Origin: Pseudomonas sp. PSB18
Lineage (GTDB): Bacteria > Pseudomonadota > Gammaproteobacteria > Pseudomonadales > Pseudomonadaceae
NCBI RefSeq assembly: GCF_014596565.1
Contig: NZ_NOIN01000009.1
Coordinates: 209,482-273,481, forward strand
DNA: 64,000 nt
Direction of reading: 5' to 3'
Under the pieces are notes generated by a model that worked only from the letters and a program-made list of their open reading frames with translations, ran no database searches and had not been told where the DNA came from. Shown piece by piece: positions 16,107-23,456 of this stretch. Positions within the stretch are counted from its first letter, which is position 1; each line of letters begins with the position of its first letter. The position numbers were made by a program, and so were the translations under genes.

Positions 16107-17018
16107 TCAGTGGGGTTGACTGGGTTGAGCAGTCAGCAGATCGATCAATGCGCGCGCTGCGGCGGACTGGCGCCGATGCGGCACATAGATGACCGAGAAA
16201 GGGCGGGTGCGGCCGCGCAACTGTGGCAACAGTTCAACCAGTTGACCTCGTTCGACGGGGTCACGAACGATGAAATCGTAGCTTTGACAGATCCCCATAC
16301 CCTGGTTGGCCAGGGATACCACGCCGAGCACATCGTCGGATATCTCGATGGTGGATGTAGGCAGCCAATCAATGTCGTTCTCACCCTCTTTGAATACCCA
16401 TGGCGCGATGCGGCCGGTGCTGGGCATGACGAAGGGCAGGCAGACATGATTTCGCAGGTCTTCAAGTGTCTGCGGTGTGCCGGCGTGCTCCAGGTAGCGG
16501 GGCGAGGCGACCAGGCATAGGGGCGCGTCTTCCAGCTTGCGCGCCACCAGCCCGCTGTCGGGGAAGTGCCCGAGACGAATCGCCAGATCGAAGCCCTCGG
16601 CCACCAGATCCACATTTCGGTTCGTGATGCTCAGCTCGACTTGAACATCTGGATACTGCCGAGCGAAGCGTGCCAGCAACGGCGGCAAGCGGTAATGGCC
16701 ATACGTGGTCGGCACACTCAACCGCACGCGTCCTTTCAGTTCACCCTCTTGCCCCTGGATCTCGCGCTCAGCGTCGTCGAGCAGCGTGAAGGCTACGCGC
16801 GCCTGCTCCAGATAAAGCCGGCCAGCCTCGGTCAGGCTGACCTGGCGCGTGGTCCGGCGCAAAAGCTGGTTGCCGAGCCGCGCCTCCAGACGCATGACGG
16901 CGCGGCTCAGAACCGAGGGGGTGGTCGACAGGACCACGGCCCCCGCCGTGAAAGAACCGTTCTCAGCCACAGCCAGGAAAGCTTCGACGTCACCCAGATA
17001 ATCGAATCGACGGCTCAT
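16107..17018 (-). CDS. LysR-type transcriptional regulator
   Basis: 303 residues from ATG 17018 (MSRRFDYLGDVEAFLAVAEN). HTH: FTAGAVVLSTTPSVLSRAVM, then the effector domain with RLGHFPDSGLVARKLEDAPL and the LysR C-terminal VIYVPHRRQSAAARALIDLL. The open frame continues far upstream to 17939, but that is antisense to the PfpI-like gene and is rejected. Divergent from the PfpI/MRJP-like pair, 99 bases apart, which it likely regulates. Confidence 0.92.
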   Translation of the reverse strand: MSRRFDYLGDVEAFLAVAENGSFTAGAVVLSTTPSVLSRAVMRLEARLGNQLLRRTTRQVSLTEAGRLYLEQARVAFTLLDDAEREIQGQEGELKGRVRLSVPTTYGHYRLPPLLARFARQYPDVQVELSITNRNVDLVAEGFDLAIRLGHFPDSGLVARKLEDAPLCLVASPRYLEHAGTPQTLEDLRNHVCLPFVMPSTGRIAPWVFKEGENDIDWLPTSTIEISDDVLGVVSLANQGMGICQSYDFIVRDPVERGQLVELLPQLRGRTRPFSVIYVPHRRQSAAARALIDLLTAQPSQPH

Positions 17019-17117
17019 CTTGTCGCCTTGGGAATAAATGAATGTCTTCTTGGATAGTTTATCTCTCCTGAAGTGATCAATACAGTTCGGTACACGACCA
17101 GAGGCCAAGAGACGCCC

Positions 17118-17936
17118 GTGAAACCGACGCATGCACTGCCAGCGCTTTTGTTGTTTGCCATCGCCGCATGCGCCCATGGGAAGGCCCCTGATACCCCTCT
17201 CCAAAAAGGTACCGACACCATGAATACCGCGACGCCCCGTTCCGATATCAAACCTGTGCTGTTCGTCCTGACCAGTCATGGCAGCAAGGGTGACACTGGC
17301 CAGCCTACCGGCTATTACCTGGGAGAAGTCACGCACCCATTGGCCGAGCTGGAGGAAGCAGGCATCCACGTCGTGTTCGCGTCGATCCAGGGCGGCGAGC
17401 CGCCAGTGGACGGGCTGGAACTCAACGACGCGGTCAACGCCCGTTACTGGAACAACCCACAATTCCGCGAGGCCGTGGGTCATACGCAGCGCCTGGGGGA
17501 TGCCGATCCCGCGAAGTATTCGGCGATCTTCTTCGCCGGCGGCCATGGTGCGATGTGGGACTTTCCCCAGAGCCCCGACGTACCGCGTATGACCCGTGCC
17601 ATCTACGAAGCCGGTGGCCTGGTCGGCGCGGTGTGTCACGGCCCGGCCGCGTTGGTCAACGTCACGCTCTCCGACGGCACCTATCTCGTTTCCGGCAAAA
17701 ACGTCAGTGCTTTCACCGACGATGAAGAGCGCGCGGTCCAACTCGACCGTGTGGTGCCATTCCTGCTCGCCAGCACGCTGACGCAGCGGGGCGCAAAGCA
17801 CCATCCTGCGCCGGAGTGGACGGCCAAGGTGGTGGTGGACGGACGCCTCGTCACCGGGCAGAACCCACAGTCCGCGGCTGGCGTGGGTGCGGCGATGCGT
17901 GACCTGTTGCTCGGCAAATTCTCCCCGACCCTCTGA
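17118..17936 (+). CDS. Exported DJ-1/PfpI-superfamily (Hsp31-like) protein, probable lipoprotein
   Basis: 272 residues from GTG 17118, which exposes a lipoprotein-type leader (LPALLLFAIAAC). The DJ-1/PfpI core begins near PVLFVLTSHGSK, with GEVTHPLAELEEAG (acidic residue), AGGHGAMWDFPQSPDV and the nucleophile elbow GAVCHGPAALVN. These match the Hsp31/glyoxalase III group. Alternative cytosolic start ATG 17220 would remove the leader. Followed after 48 bases by the MRJP-like gene; likely co-transcribed and under the divergent LysR regulator. Confidence 0.82.
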   Translation: MKPTHALPALLLFAIAACAHGKAPDTPLQKGTDTMNTATPRSDIKPVLFVLTSHGSKGDTGQPTGYYLGEVTHPLAELEEAGIHVVFASIQGGEPPVDGLELNDAVNARYWNNPQFREAVGHTQRLGDADPAKYSAIFFAGGHGAMWDFPQSPDVPRMTRAIYEAGGLVGAVCHGPAALVNVTLSDGTYLVSGKNVSAFTDDEERAVQLDRVVPFLLASTLTQRGAKHHPAPEWTAKVVVDGRLVTGQNPQSAAGVGAAMRDLLLGKFSPTL

Positions 17937-17984
17937 CAACGGCGGCTTTTCCTTTCATTTCCACCTCTCTGTTGCAGGTCCACC

Positions 17985-19202
17985 ATGAACCGTTACCTTT
18001 CCACCTTGAACGCCGTCGTGCTGGCGGCCGCAGGTATTTCCTCCGCCATGGCGGCCCAGCCGGCCAGTAGCACATCGCTTGAACGCTGGCGCAGCTACAC
18101 GGGCGTCACCTGGGCTCAGCCCCAGGGCGATGGAACCCTCGTGGCCTATGCCCAATCGGTCAATGCGCCGATCGCGGGTATCCATTTCGATCCCCAGGGT
18201 CGGGCATTCGTGAGCACGCCGCGCCTGGTGTCCGCCGCTGCACCCGCAACGCTGAGTATCCTGGACACGAGCGCAGCGTCCGGGCCGGCACGTTTGACGG
18301 CTTTCCCATCAGTTGAGGGCAACGCCGTGGCTGGCGCGCCGGACCAGCACTTGCGCAATGTGCTGGGCTTCTACATCGACCATCGCAATGGTTGGCTATG
18401 GGCGCTGGACCAGGGCTTTGTTGCAGGCGAAAGCGAGGCGCCGGAGGGCGCGCAGAAGGTCATGGTGTACGACTTGAAGAGCGGCCGGTTGGTCAAGCGC
18501 ATTGGGCTGGACCCGGTGGCTGACCGCAAGGGCAGCTTCCTCAACGACATCGTGGTCGACGAGCGGCGCAAGGTCGCTTACATCTCCGACAGTGGCCTGC
18601 GCAGCGCGCCGGCCAACCAGGTCGGCCTGATCGTTGTGGATTACGCCTCGGGGCAGGCGCGCCGCGTGTTGGATAATCACCCCGGCTTGCAGGTGGAGGC
18701 AGAGGTGAAAGTGGTTTCACACGGCATGGAAGTCTGGCCCGGCAAGCCGCTTTTGCTGGGCATCAACGGCATTGCCTTGTCTCCCGACGGGCGCACCCTG
18801 TATTGGACGGTGACCACGGGCAAACATGCCCACGCGATCGCCACCCGTGGGTTACGTAAGCCACGTGCCAGCGCGGCAACGTTGGCAGCCGCCGTGCGCG
18901 ATCTTGGCGATGTGGGCGGCAACACGGACGGCATCGTCACCGGCGCAAACGGCAGGCTCTTTATCACCGATGTCACCCATAACGGCATCGTCCAGTTCGA
19001 CCCTTCCACGAAGAAGATGTCGTTGATCGCTTTCGACGAAGGTGTGCACTGGCCGGATACACCGGCGATCACACCCGACGGCGCCCTGGTATTCACGGCG
19101 AGCAACCTGAGCCAGCACTTCGCTGGGGCGGTCAAGCCCGGTGAGGAGCGCTACGAACTGTGGCGCTTGCCGCTCAAGGAGACGGAATCCCGTACCCCGT
19201 GA
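17985..19202 (+). CDS. Exported Yellow/major royal jelly protein-like (SMP-30-like) beta-propeller
   Basis: 405 residues, signal peptide MNRYLSTLNAVVLAAAGISS...AMAAQ. Beta-propeller repeats typical of Yellow/MRJP: FDPQGRAFVSTPR, YIDHRNGWLWALDQGF, LNDIVVDERRKVAYISDSG, GINGIALSPDGRTLYWTV, TDGIVTGANGRLFITDVTHN. Bacterial members are annotated L-dopachrome tautomerase-related or gluconolactonase-like; actual substrate unknown. It is followed by a strong terminator at 19298-19333. Confidence 0.82.
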   Translation: MNRYLSTLNAVVLAAAGISSAMAAQPASSTSLERWRSYTGVTWAQPQGDGTLVAYAQSVNAPIAGIHFDPQGRAFVSTPRLVSAAAPATLSILDTSAASGPARLTAFPSVEGNAVAGAPDQHLRNVLGFYIDHRNGWLWALDQGFVAGESEAPEGAQKVMVYDLKSGRLVKRIGLDPVADRKGSFLNDIVVDERRKVAYISDSGLRSAPANQVGLIVVDYASGQARRVLDNHPGLQVEAEVKVVSHGMEVWPGKPLLLGINGIALSPDGRTLYWTVTTGKHAHAIATRGLRKPRASAATLAAAVRDLGDVGGNTDGIVTGANGRLFITDVTHNGIVQFDPSTKKMSLIAFDEGVHWPDTPAITPDGALVFTASNLSQHFAGAVKPGEERYELWRLPLKETESRTP

Positions 19203-19297
19203 CGACTCCCCAAACCCGCAGAGGATGAGACAAGGGTGCATTCCACCCTCCTCATGCCTCATTCGGTGCACGTTCGTGCCCTCATTCGATGCACGAT

Positions 19298-19333
19298 AGG
19301 CCCCTGATTTCTCAATGAAATCAGGGGCCTTTT
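19298..19333 (+). terminator. Rho-independent terminator after MRJP-like gene
   Basis: AGGCCCCTGATTTC - TCAAT - GAAATCAGGGGCCT followed by TTTT; 14-bp perfect stem. Confidence 0.92.
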
Positions 19334-19439
19334 GCCATCTGGTGAGGCAAAAAAACCGACCGTACGGTGCCTCCGCGGTGGCATGGCTTGAGGGATGAAA
19401 CTACCCTGAAATCCATTGCTATCCGATGGGGGATGGGAA

Positions 19440-19919
19440 ATGAAAAGGATTTCGTCGACAGTTGTCGCATTGACACTGCTCGTCGCATGCTCGACCACCG
19501 TTCAAGCTGATGCTGCTTCGCTTAATGAGGCGCGGGCACTTGTTGCCCGGACAGGGTTGGGCAAAAAGCTCCCTTCCCTGGCGCTGTTGACGGCGAAGCG
19601 CACGACAACCTACGCGACGATCGCCGATAAGCTTGGAAACGCCAGTGCGAACAGTGCGTTATCCGACGAGATCAATGCGCTGCTGCCGCGATACCAGCCC
19701 AAATGGGATGAGAGCCTGGCCGTCGCCTATGAGAAGACCTTCAGCGAGGAAGAGTTGTCGTCGCTCGTCGCGCAAGGCCGCGCTTCAAAGTACGCGTCGC
19801 AAGTGCAAGAACGGCAAGCCGGGATAGGTCGCTACATGCAAGCCAATGCCCAGCCTATCCTGGTTGCGCTCGCTTCCGATGCGCTTAAGGCGACCTTGTC
19901 CAAATACGCTCGGCAATAG
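19440..19919 (+). CDS. Exported hypothetical protein (DUF2059-like character)
   Basis: 159 residues from ATG 19440 with a G-rich Shine-Dalgarno (GGGGGATGGGA). Leader MKRISSTVVALTLLVAC could be a lipoprotein signal (LVAC) or a type I signal cleaved after QADA. The mature helical region (EEELSSLVAQGRASKYASQV, RYMQANAQPIL) recalls DUF2059-type helical periplasmic proteins, but the match is weak. Function unknown. Confidence 0.6.
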   Translation: MKRISSTVVALTLLVACSTTVQADAASLNEARALVARTGLGKKLPSLALLTAKRTTTYATIADKLGNASANSALSDEINALLPRYQPKWDESLAVAYEKTFSEEELSSLVAQGRASKYASQVQERQAGIGRYMQANAQPILVALASDALKATLSKYARQ

Positions 19920-20073
19920 GCGGCGAAGCGGAACTTGATCCGGACGTGTTCATCTTGGGCTCCCTTCGGGTTTGCCAAATAGCATCGGGCAAATTCGCAG
20001 CAGCATCGAGCAAAAGCTTCCGGGCGCGTGCCATTAAGGTTCTCCTGAAATCCATCCACAGCAGGAGAACATC

Positions 20074-20670
20074 ATGGGCCCATGGGTGAGTTTGGCGTTG
20101 CGTCTTCAGATGGCTGCACTATGCCTGGTCCTGTCGATCAGTACTGTTTCGGCTGCGCAGACAGCGACCCAGCGTGCCAATGTGCATTTGGTACGCCAGG
20201 CGTTCACGAACTGGCAACAAGGCAAAGGCACGGTGTTCGATCTGCTGGCGCCTGATGCCAAATGGACCGTTGCAGGATCCAGTCCGGTTTCAGCGGTGTA
20301 CAACAACAAGGCGGAGTTGATGGAGCAGGCCGTACGCCCCATCAGCGCTCGACTGGCGACGCCTATTTCTCCCGTTGTCCAAAGCATTATTGCCGAGGAC
20401 GATGTGGTGGTCGTGCTCTGGAAAGGGAAGGCCATCGCTCGGGATCGCAAACCCTATGACAATACTTACCTATGGCATATGACGTTCAAGGAAGGACAGG
20501 TCGTTGAGGTCAAAGCGTTTCTGGATACCTATGTGCTGAACGACCTCATGGTGCGTGTGCAACCTGCCCCTTTGCATCGCACCAATCGGCTACGCTCGAC
20601 TCAGAACCAAAGAACTGATGAGTGGTCTGTTGAGTGGCCGAAGTTCAACCCACCTGAGGTAGCGCAATGA
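20074..20670 (+). CDS. Exported SnoaL/NTF2-like protein
   Basis: 198 residues with signal peptide (MGPWVSLALRLQMAALCLVL...VSAAQ). NTF2-fold signature: HLVRQAFTNWQQGKGTVFDL, PDAKWTVAGSSPVS, AEDDVVVVLWKGKA, YLWHMTFKEGQVVEVKAFLD. SnoaL-like proteins are enzymes or ligand-binding modules; no catalytic set can be named here. AGCAGGAGAA lies upstream. ATGA overlap with the next gene implies translational coupling. Confidence 0.8.
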   Translation: MGPWVSLALRLQMAALCLVLSISTVSAAQTATQRANVHLVRQAFTNWQQGKGTVFDLLAPDAKWTVAGSSPVSAVYNNKAELMEQAVRPISARLATPISPVVQSIIAEDDVVVVLWKGKAIARDRKPYDNTYLWHMTFKEGQVVEVKAFLDTYVLNDLMVRVQPAPLHRTNRLRSTQNQRTDEWSVEWPKFNPPEVAQ

Positions 20671-20894
20671 GCCTGATCGATTGTCCAGAATGCTCTTCCC
20701 GTATTTCCGACAAGGCATACGCTTGCCCTCAATGCGGCAACCCCTTTCGCGAGCCGAGTTTTCGCCTGACGGAGAAAAACCTCGGGCAGATTGCCGGGGT
20801 GACAGGGGTCTGGCTGACAGCGCCGTGGATTGCACGCATGGTGTTCGGCGTGGTGTTGGTGATAGCGGTAGCGGCGGTATTGATTCTGCGCTGA
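20667..20894 (+). CDS. Zinc-ribbon single-pass membrane protein
   Basis: 75 residues. Two CxxC pairs in CPECSSRISDKAYACPQCG form a zinc ribbon; the C-terminal hydrophobic segment (MVFGVVLVIAVAAVLIL) is a membrane anchor. Start overlaps the stop of the SnoaL-like gene (ATGA at 20667-20670), so both are probably made from one mRNA. Function unknown. Confidence 0.75.
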   Translation: MSLIDCPECSSRISDKAYACPQCGNPFREPSFRLTEKNLGQIAGVTGVWLTAPWIARMVFGVVLVIAVAAVLILR

Positions 20895-20923
20895 TGCATA
20901 TTGGGGACGATTCGGCATTCTCG

Positions 20924-20956
20924 TGAAAACGGCTCGTTGAATCACGAGCCGTTAAA
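20924..20956 (-). terminator. Rho-independent terminator of the cupin gene
   Basis: AACGGCTCGT - TGAATC - ACGAGCCGTT perfect 10-bp stem; on the minus strand it is followed by TTTTC. Position fits the 3' end of the minus-strand cupin gene and of the convergent zinc-ribbon gene. Confidence 0.82.
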
Positions 20957-20982
20957 AGATCGACTGGAGGACGGTGGATTTA

Positions 20983-21228
20983 TCACTCCACGTTGCCGCT
21001 GGTCACCACCGTGAACTTGCGGCTGAACTCCAATACTTCACACACGCCGGTATGACCTGCCGGAACAGATACCGCATCACCTGCCTTCATCTCGAAGCGT
21101 TCGCCGGTGTCCAGGGTAATGGCGATGCGGCCTTCGATCAGCACGAAGGCTTCATCGTTGTCGAAGCGCCAGTCGAATGTCGAAGGTTGTGAGGTGAAAA
21201 ACGCCACGGCTTTGTACGGGGTTTTCAC
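20983..21228 (-). CDS. Short cupin-domain protein, possibly 5'-truncated
   Basis: 81 residues if GTG 21228 is the start (MKTPYKAVAFFTSQPSTFDW). The core FDNDEAFVLIEGRIAITLDT, then EMKAGDAVSVPAGHTGVCEV and RKFTVVTSG is a single small cupin barrel. The open frame runs on to 21306 (MSSCARHGTG...), but that part is antisense to a TetR remnant and looks non-native. It is therefore likely that the gene lost its original 5' end at about 21240. No strong ribosome-binding site; metal-binding histidines are few. Confidence 0.55.
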   Translation of the reverse strand: MKTPYKAVAFFTSQPSTFDWRFDNDEAFVLIEGRIAITLDTGERFEMKAGDAVSVPAGHTGVCEVLEFSRKFTVVTSGNVE

Positions 21229-21240
21229 GCCAACAGTCCG

Positions 21241-21359
21241 TAGAAGTTTCAATTGCTTCCATCGAGGGCTCGGTGGCCCTGTGCCGTGCCGCGCGCAGCT
21301 CGACACCGCTGGACCTCATCTGGCAGGAACTGAAGCAGAGCTTCGAGCGGGAACTCTAG
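21241..21359 (+). pseudogene. 3' remnant of a TetR-family regulator
   Basis: Frame reading VSIASIEGSVALCRAARSS, then TPLDLIWQELKQSFEREL and TAG (21357-21359). It matches the C-terminal ligand-domain end of TetR regulators (ASIEGS.ALCRAARS). There is no start codon, no HTH and no upstream coding frame. The 5' boundary coincides with the probable truncation point of the cupin gene. Confidence 0.65.
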
Positions 21360-21527
21360 GCTTTGACGCTGGCGAGCTCCAACTGACGCAAACCACGCTC
21401 GGTCACGGCATCGATATAACTCGGATCACCGTAGATCCGGGCCAGCAGGATCGCGCCCTCGAAATCGGCCACCAATTGTCGCGCCAGGCTCTGCGCTTCG
21501 GCCTGGCTATAGGCCGCGCGGCCAGGA
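21356..21527 (-). pseudogene. 3' remnant of a second TetR-family regulator
   Basis: Minus frame GRAAYSQAEAQSLARQLVAD, FEGAILLARIYGDPSYIDAV, TERGLRQLELASVKA, stop TAG at 21358-21356. Again only the TetR C-terminus survives (DFEGAILLARIYGD is the family's terminal helix). Its stop shares the tetramer CTAG with the plus-strand TetR remnant. Confidence 0.65.
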
Positions 21528-21736
21528 ACTGGGTCGTGCCATCGAATACGCCGAGCGCATTGCCAAGGCGGCTCCTTTGGCGATCAAGGCCACTCTGCAA
21601 TCGGCTTTCCAGGCCCGAGACGAGGGTGACGATGCGGCGCTCTCCAAGCTCAACGAGCTGCTGTTCACGCTGATGAAGAGCGAAGACGTGCGTGAAGGCG
21701 TCATGGCAATGATGCAGAAGCGTGAACCGGTGTTTA
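21527..21736 (+). pseudogene. 3' remnant of an enoyl-CoA hydratase gene
   Basis: ELGRAIEYAERIAKAAPLAI, KATLQSAFQARDEGDDAALS, MKSEDVREGVMAMMQKREPV then F is the C-terminal trimerisation tail of crotonases (typically ending KREPxFKGR). The catalytic domain is missing, and beyond REPVFK the frame runs into unrelated sequence to 21840. Confidence 0.7.
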
Positions 21737-21746
21737 AGGCCGTTAA

Positions 21747-22100
21747 TTCAAGGGCGGCTTTTGGAGGGCATGCCTTGGGATTGCGGACTGGCGGCGCTGG
21801 TGTGTCTATCCCCATTACTTCTTCGATGATCCTTCCATGACGGATGTCGCCGCGCTTTACGCACAGGTACGCACGCCCTGCGTATTCGCCAATGCGGTGG
21901 ATGATCCTTGGGCGCCGCCTGTCTCGCGGGACGCGTTTATCAAGGGTTATCGCAACGTTCCGTTTCGGGTACGGGACCTCCATCCCGAGACGAAAAAGCA
22001 GCCAATCGGCCACATGGGGTATTTCCGGCCGTCGGCAGAACCGCTCTGGGATGAAGTGCTCAAGTGGCTCGTGACCCAGAAGCAGTGGGCCGTGGGCTGA
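21747..22100 (+). pseudogene. 3' remnant of an alpha/beta hydrolase gene
   Basis: After a stop at 21744 the frame reads ...ADWRRWCVYPHYFFDDPSMT, VRTPCVFANAVDDPWAPPVS (the catalytic Asp loop), QPIGHMGYFRP (catalytic His) and ends TQKQWAVG. The nucleophile elbow and everything N-terminal are absent. An internal ATG at 21837 could give an 87-residue product, but it would lack the catalytic serine. Confidence 0.68.
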
Positions 22101-22119
22101 ACCGATGCCCTTGGCAAGG

Positions 22120-23052
22120 TCACGTATTCAACGCCAACTGCGGTCTGTCCGGATCCAGCTGCATCCGCCTGAACTGCCCCGGCGGCAGTCCATGGATCTG
22201 GCGGAAGCGCCGTGAAAAATAAGCCTCGTCGGCGAACCCGCACAGTCGCGCCACTTCGCCCACGGGGCGGGTGCCGTTGAGCAGGTAGTTGCGTGCCGCG
22301 TGCATCCTGCGCTCGAGCACCAGTTCGGTGAATGTCTTGCCGATTTCCTTGCGCAGCCAGTGGGTCAGGTAGGTCGGCGACAGGTAGGTGGCAGCGGCTA
22401 CCTTGATCAGGTTGAGGTCGGGGTCGGCAATATTCCTGCGCAGGTATTCGGACATCCTGCCCAATGCATCGCGTCGGCTGATTTCAGCAGCGTTCTCTTC
22501 GGCCAACTGCTTGAGCGGCTCGGCATATAGGGCACAGACGCTACCGATCAACTGCAGCAACAACCCCTTGAGGATTTCCCGGGTGCCGAACTGGCGGTTC
22601 CTGTCCAGGACACGCATCTGCTCGATCAGTCCACAGACTTTGGCGAAATCCTCATGGCCCAGAATGAAATCCAGATGTTCCTGGAAACGGAACGGCGATA
22701 ACTCGGGTGCCAGCAGAATCGAGACTTCCTCCAGATCCATCGGGTCGCACTGCAGATGGGGCAGCAGGAAGGTCTGGGAGAAGTTGATCACCATGAAATT
22801 GCTGTCTGCCGGGTGCGGAATCACATGCACGCGATGGGGCAGGATGAACGCCAGGGTGTTTCGCGGGAACGGACGCTCGACATGACCGATGTGCTGCACG
22901 GTGTCGCCACCGAGGTTGATCTGGATCTGGAAGTACTCGTGGCGATGGGGGCTGGTTTCGGCGCGCCGGCCCTTTTTGTCGCGGATGTAAAAGTCCGTCA
23001 ATTCGCTGCGTTGCTGCATGAAATAGGTAGGGACTTGGCTTGGTGATGACAT
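22120..23052 (-). CDS. AraC-family transcriptional regulator
   Basis: 310 residues from ATG 23052 (MSSPSQVPTYFMQQRSELTD). N-terminal cupin-like sensor (SPHRHEYFQIQINLGGDTVQ), C-terminal double HTH: DLNLIKVAAATYLSPTYLTH and RPVGEVARLCGFADEAYFSR, followed by the FRQIHGLPPGQFRR signature. A start at 23148 is possible but has no ribosome-binding site. Divergent from the MFS operon, which it most likely activates. Confidence 0.88.
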   Translation of the reverse strand: MSSPSQVPTYFMQQRSELTDFYIRDKKGRRAETSPHRHEYFQIQINLGGDTVQHIGHVERPFPRNTLAFILPHRVHVIPHPADSNFMVINFSQTFLLPHLQCDPMDLEEVSILLAPELSPFRFQEHLDFILGHEDFAKVCGLIEQMRVLDRNRQFGTREILKGLLLQLIGSVCALYAEPLKQLAEENAAEISRRDALGRMSEYLRRNIADPDLNLIKVAAATYLSPTYLTHWLRKEIGKTFTELVLERRMHAARNYLLNGTRPVGEVARLCGFADEAYFSRRFRQIHGLPPGQFRRMQLDPDRPQLALNT

Positions 23053-23456
23053 CTCCTGGGAATCCTCTACAACGGCTTGGGCGTTGTGATTGTGCGGGTG
23101 TCGTCCATTGAATTTCAATAAGTCATACGATGACAAGCTGTCCAGCATGGAATTTATCGTCTGATAGAAAGACGAGGCCTGTCCAAAAAACGATATGTGC
23201 CAGTTTTTAATATTCTTCTTTAAAAACAGTCAGTTGGTGGGATTTTAAGAAAAATAACACTGTTTTTTAAGCGCCGATTTTTTTGGACAGCCCCATCAAT
23301 CGCTGTTTTCCAAGGAAAAAACGATCTAACGCCTCAATTGATTTCGCATGGTTGTACGACCACATTGGCGGCCATGCAGCCACCGCCTATCAAGGCCAGT
23401 CAAGGTGTGCTGCTGGCAAGTATTTCGATACGTCTAACAATAATGAAGGGTCATCC
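23053..23456. promoter_or_regulatory. AraC/MFS divergent regulatory region with nested inverted repeats
   Basis: 404 bases without a supported gene, AT-richer than its surroundings. CTGTCCAAAAAA (23179-23190) is perfectly inverted as TTTTTTGGACAG (23279-23290). Nested inside, AAAAACAGT (23222-23230) is inverted as ACTGTTTTT (23259-23267), and a related CAGTTTTTA occurs just upstream. These are candidate AraC-type operator half-sites or a large cruciform. No clear -35/-10 could be assigned. Confidence 0.5.

Noticed and set aside
17019..17939. 610-residue minus-strand frame extending the LysR gene upstream
   Set aside because: The extension is antisense to the PfpI-like gene and has no family character; the LysR N-terminus MSRRFDYLGDVEAF starts at 17018.
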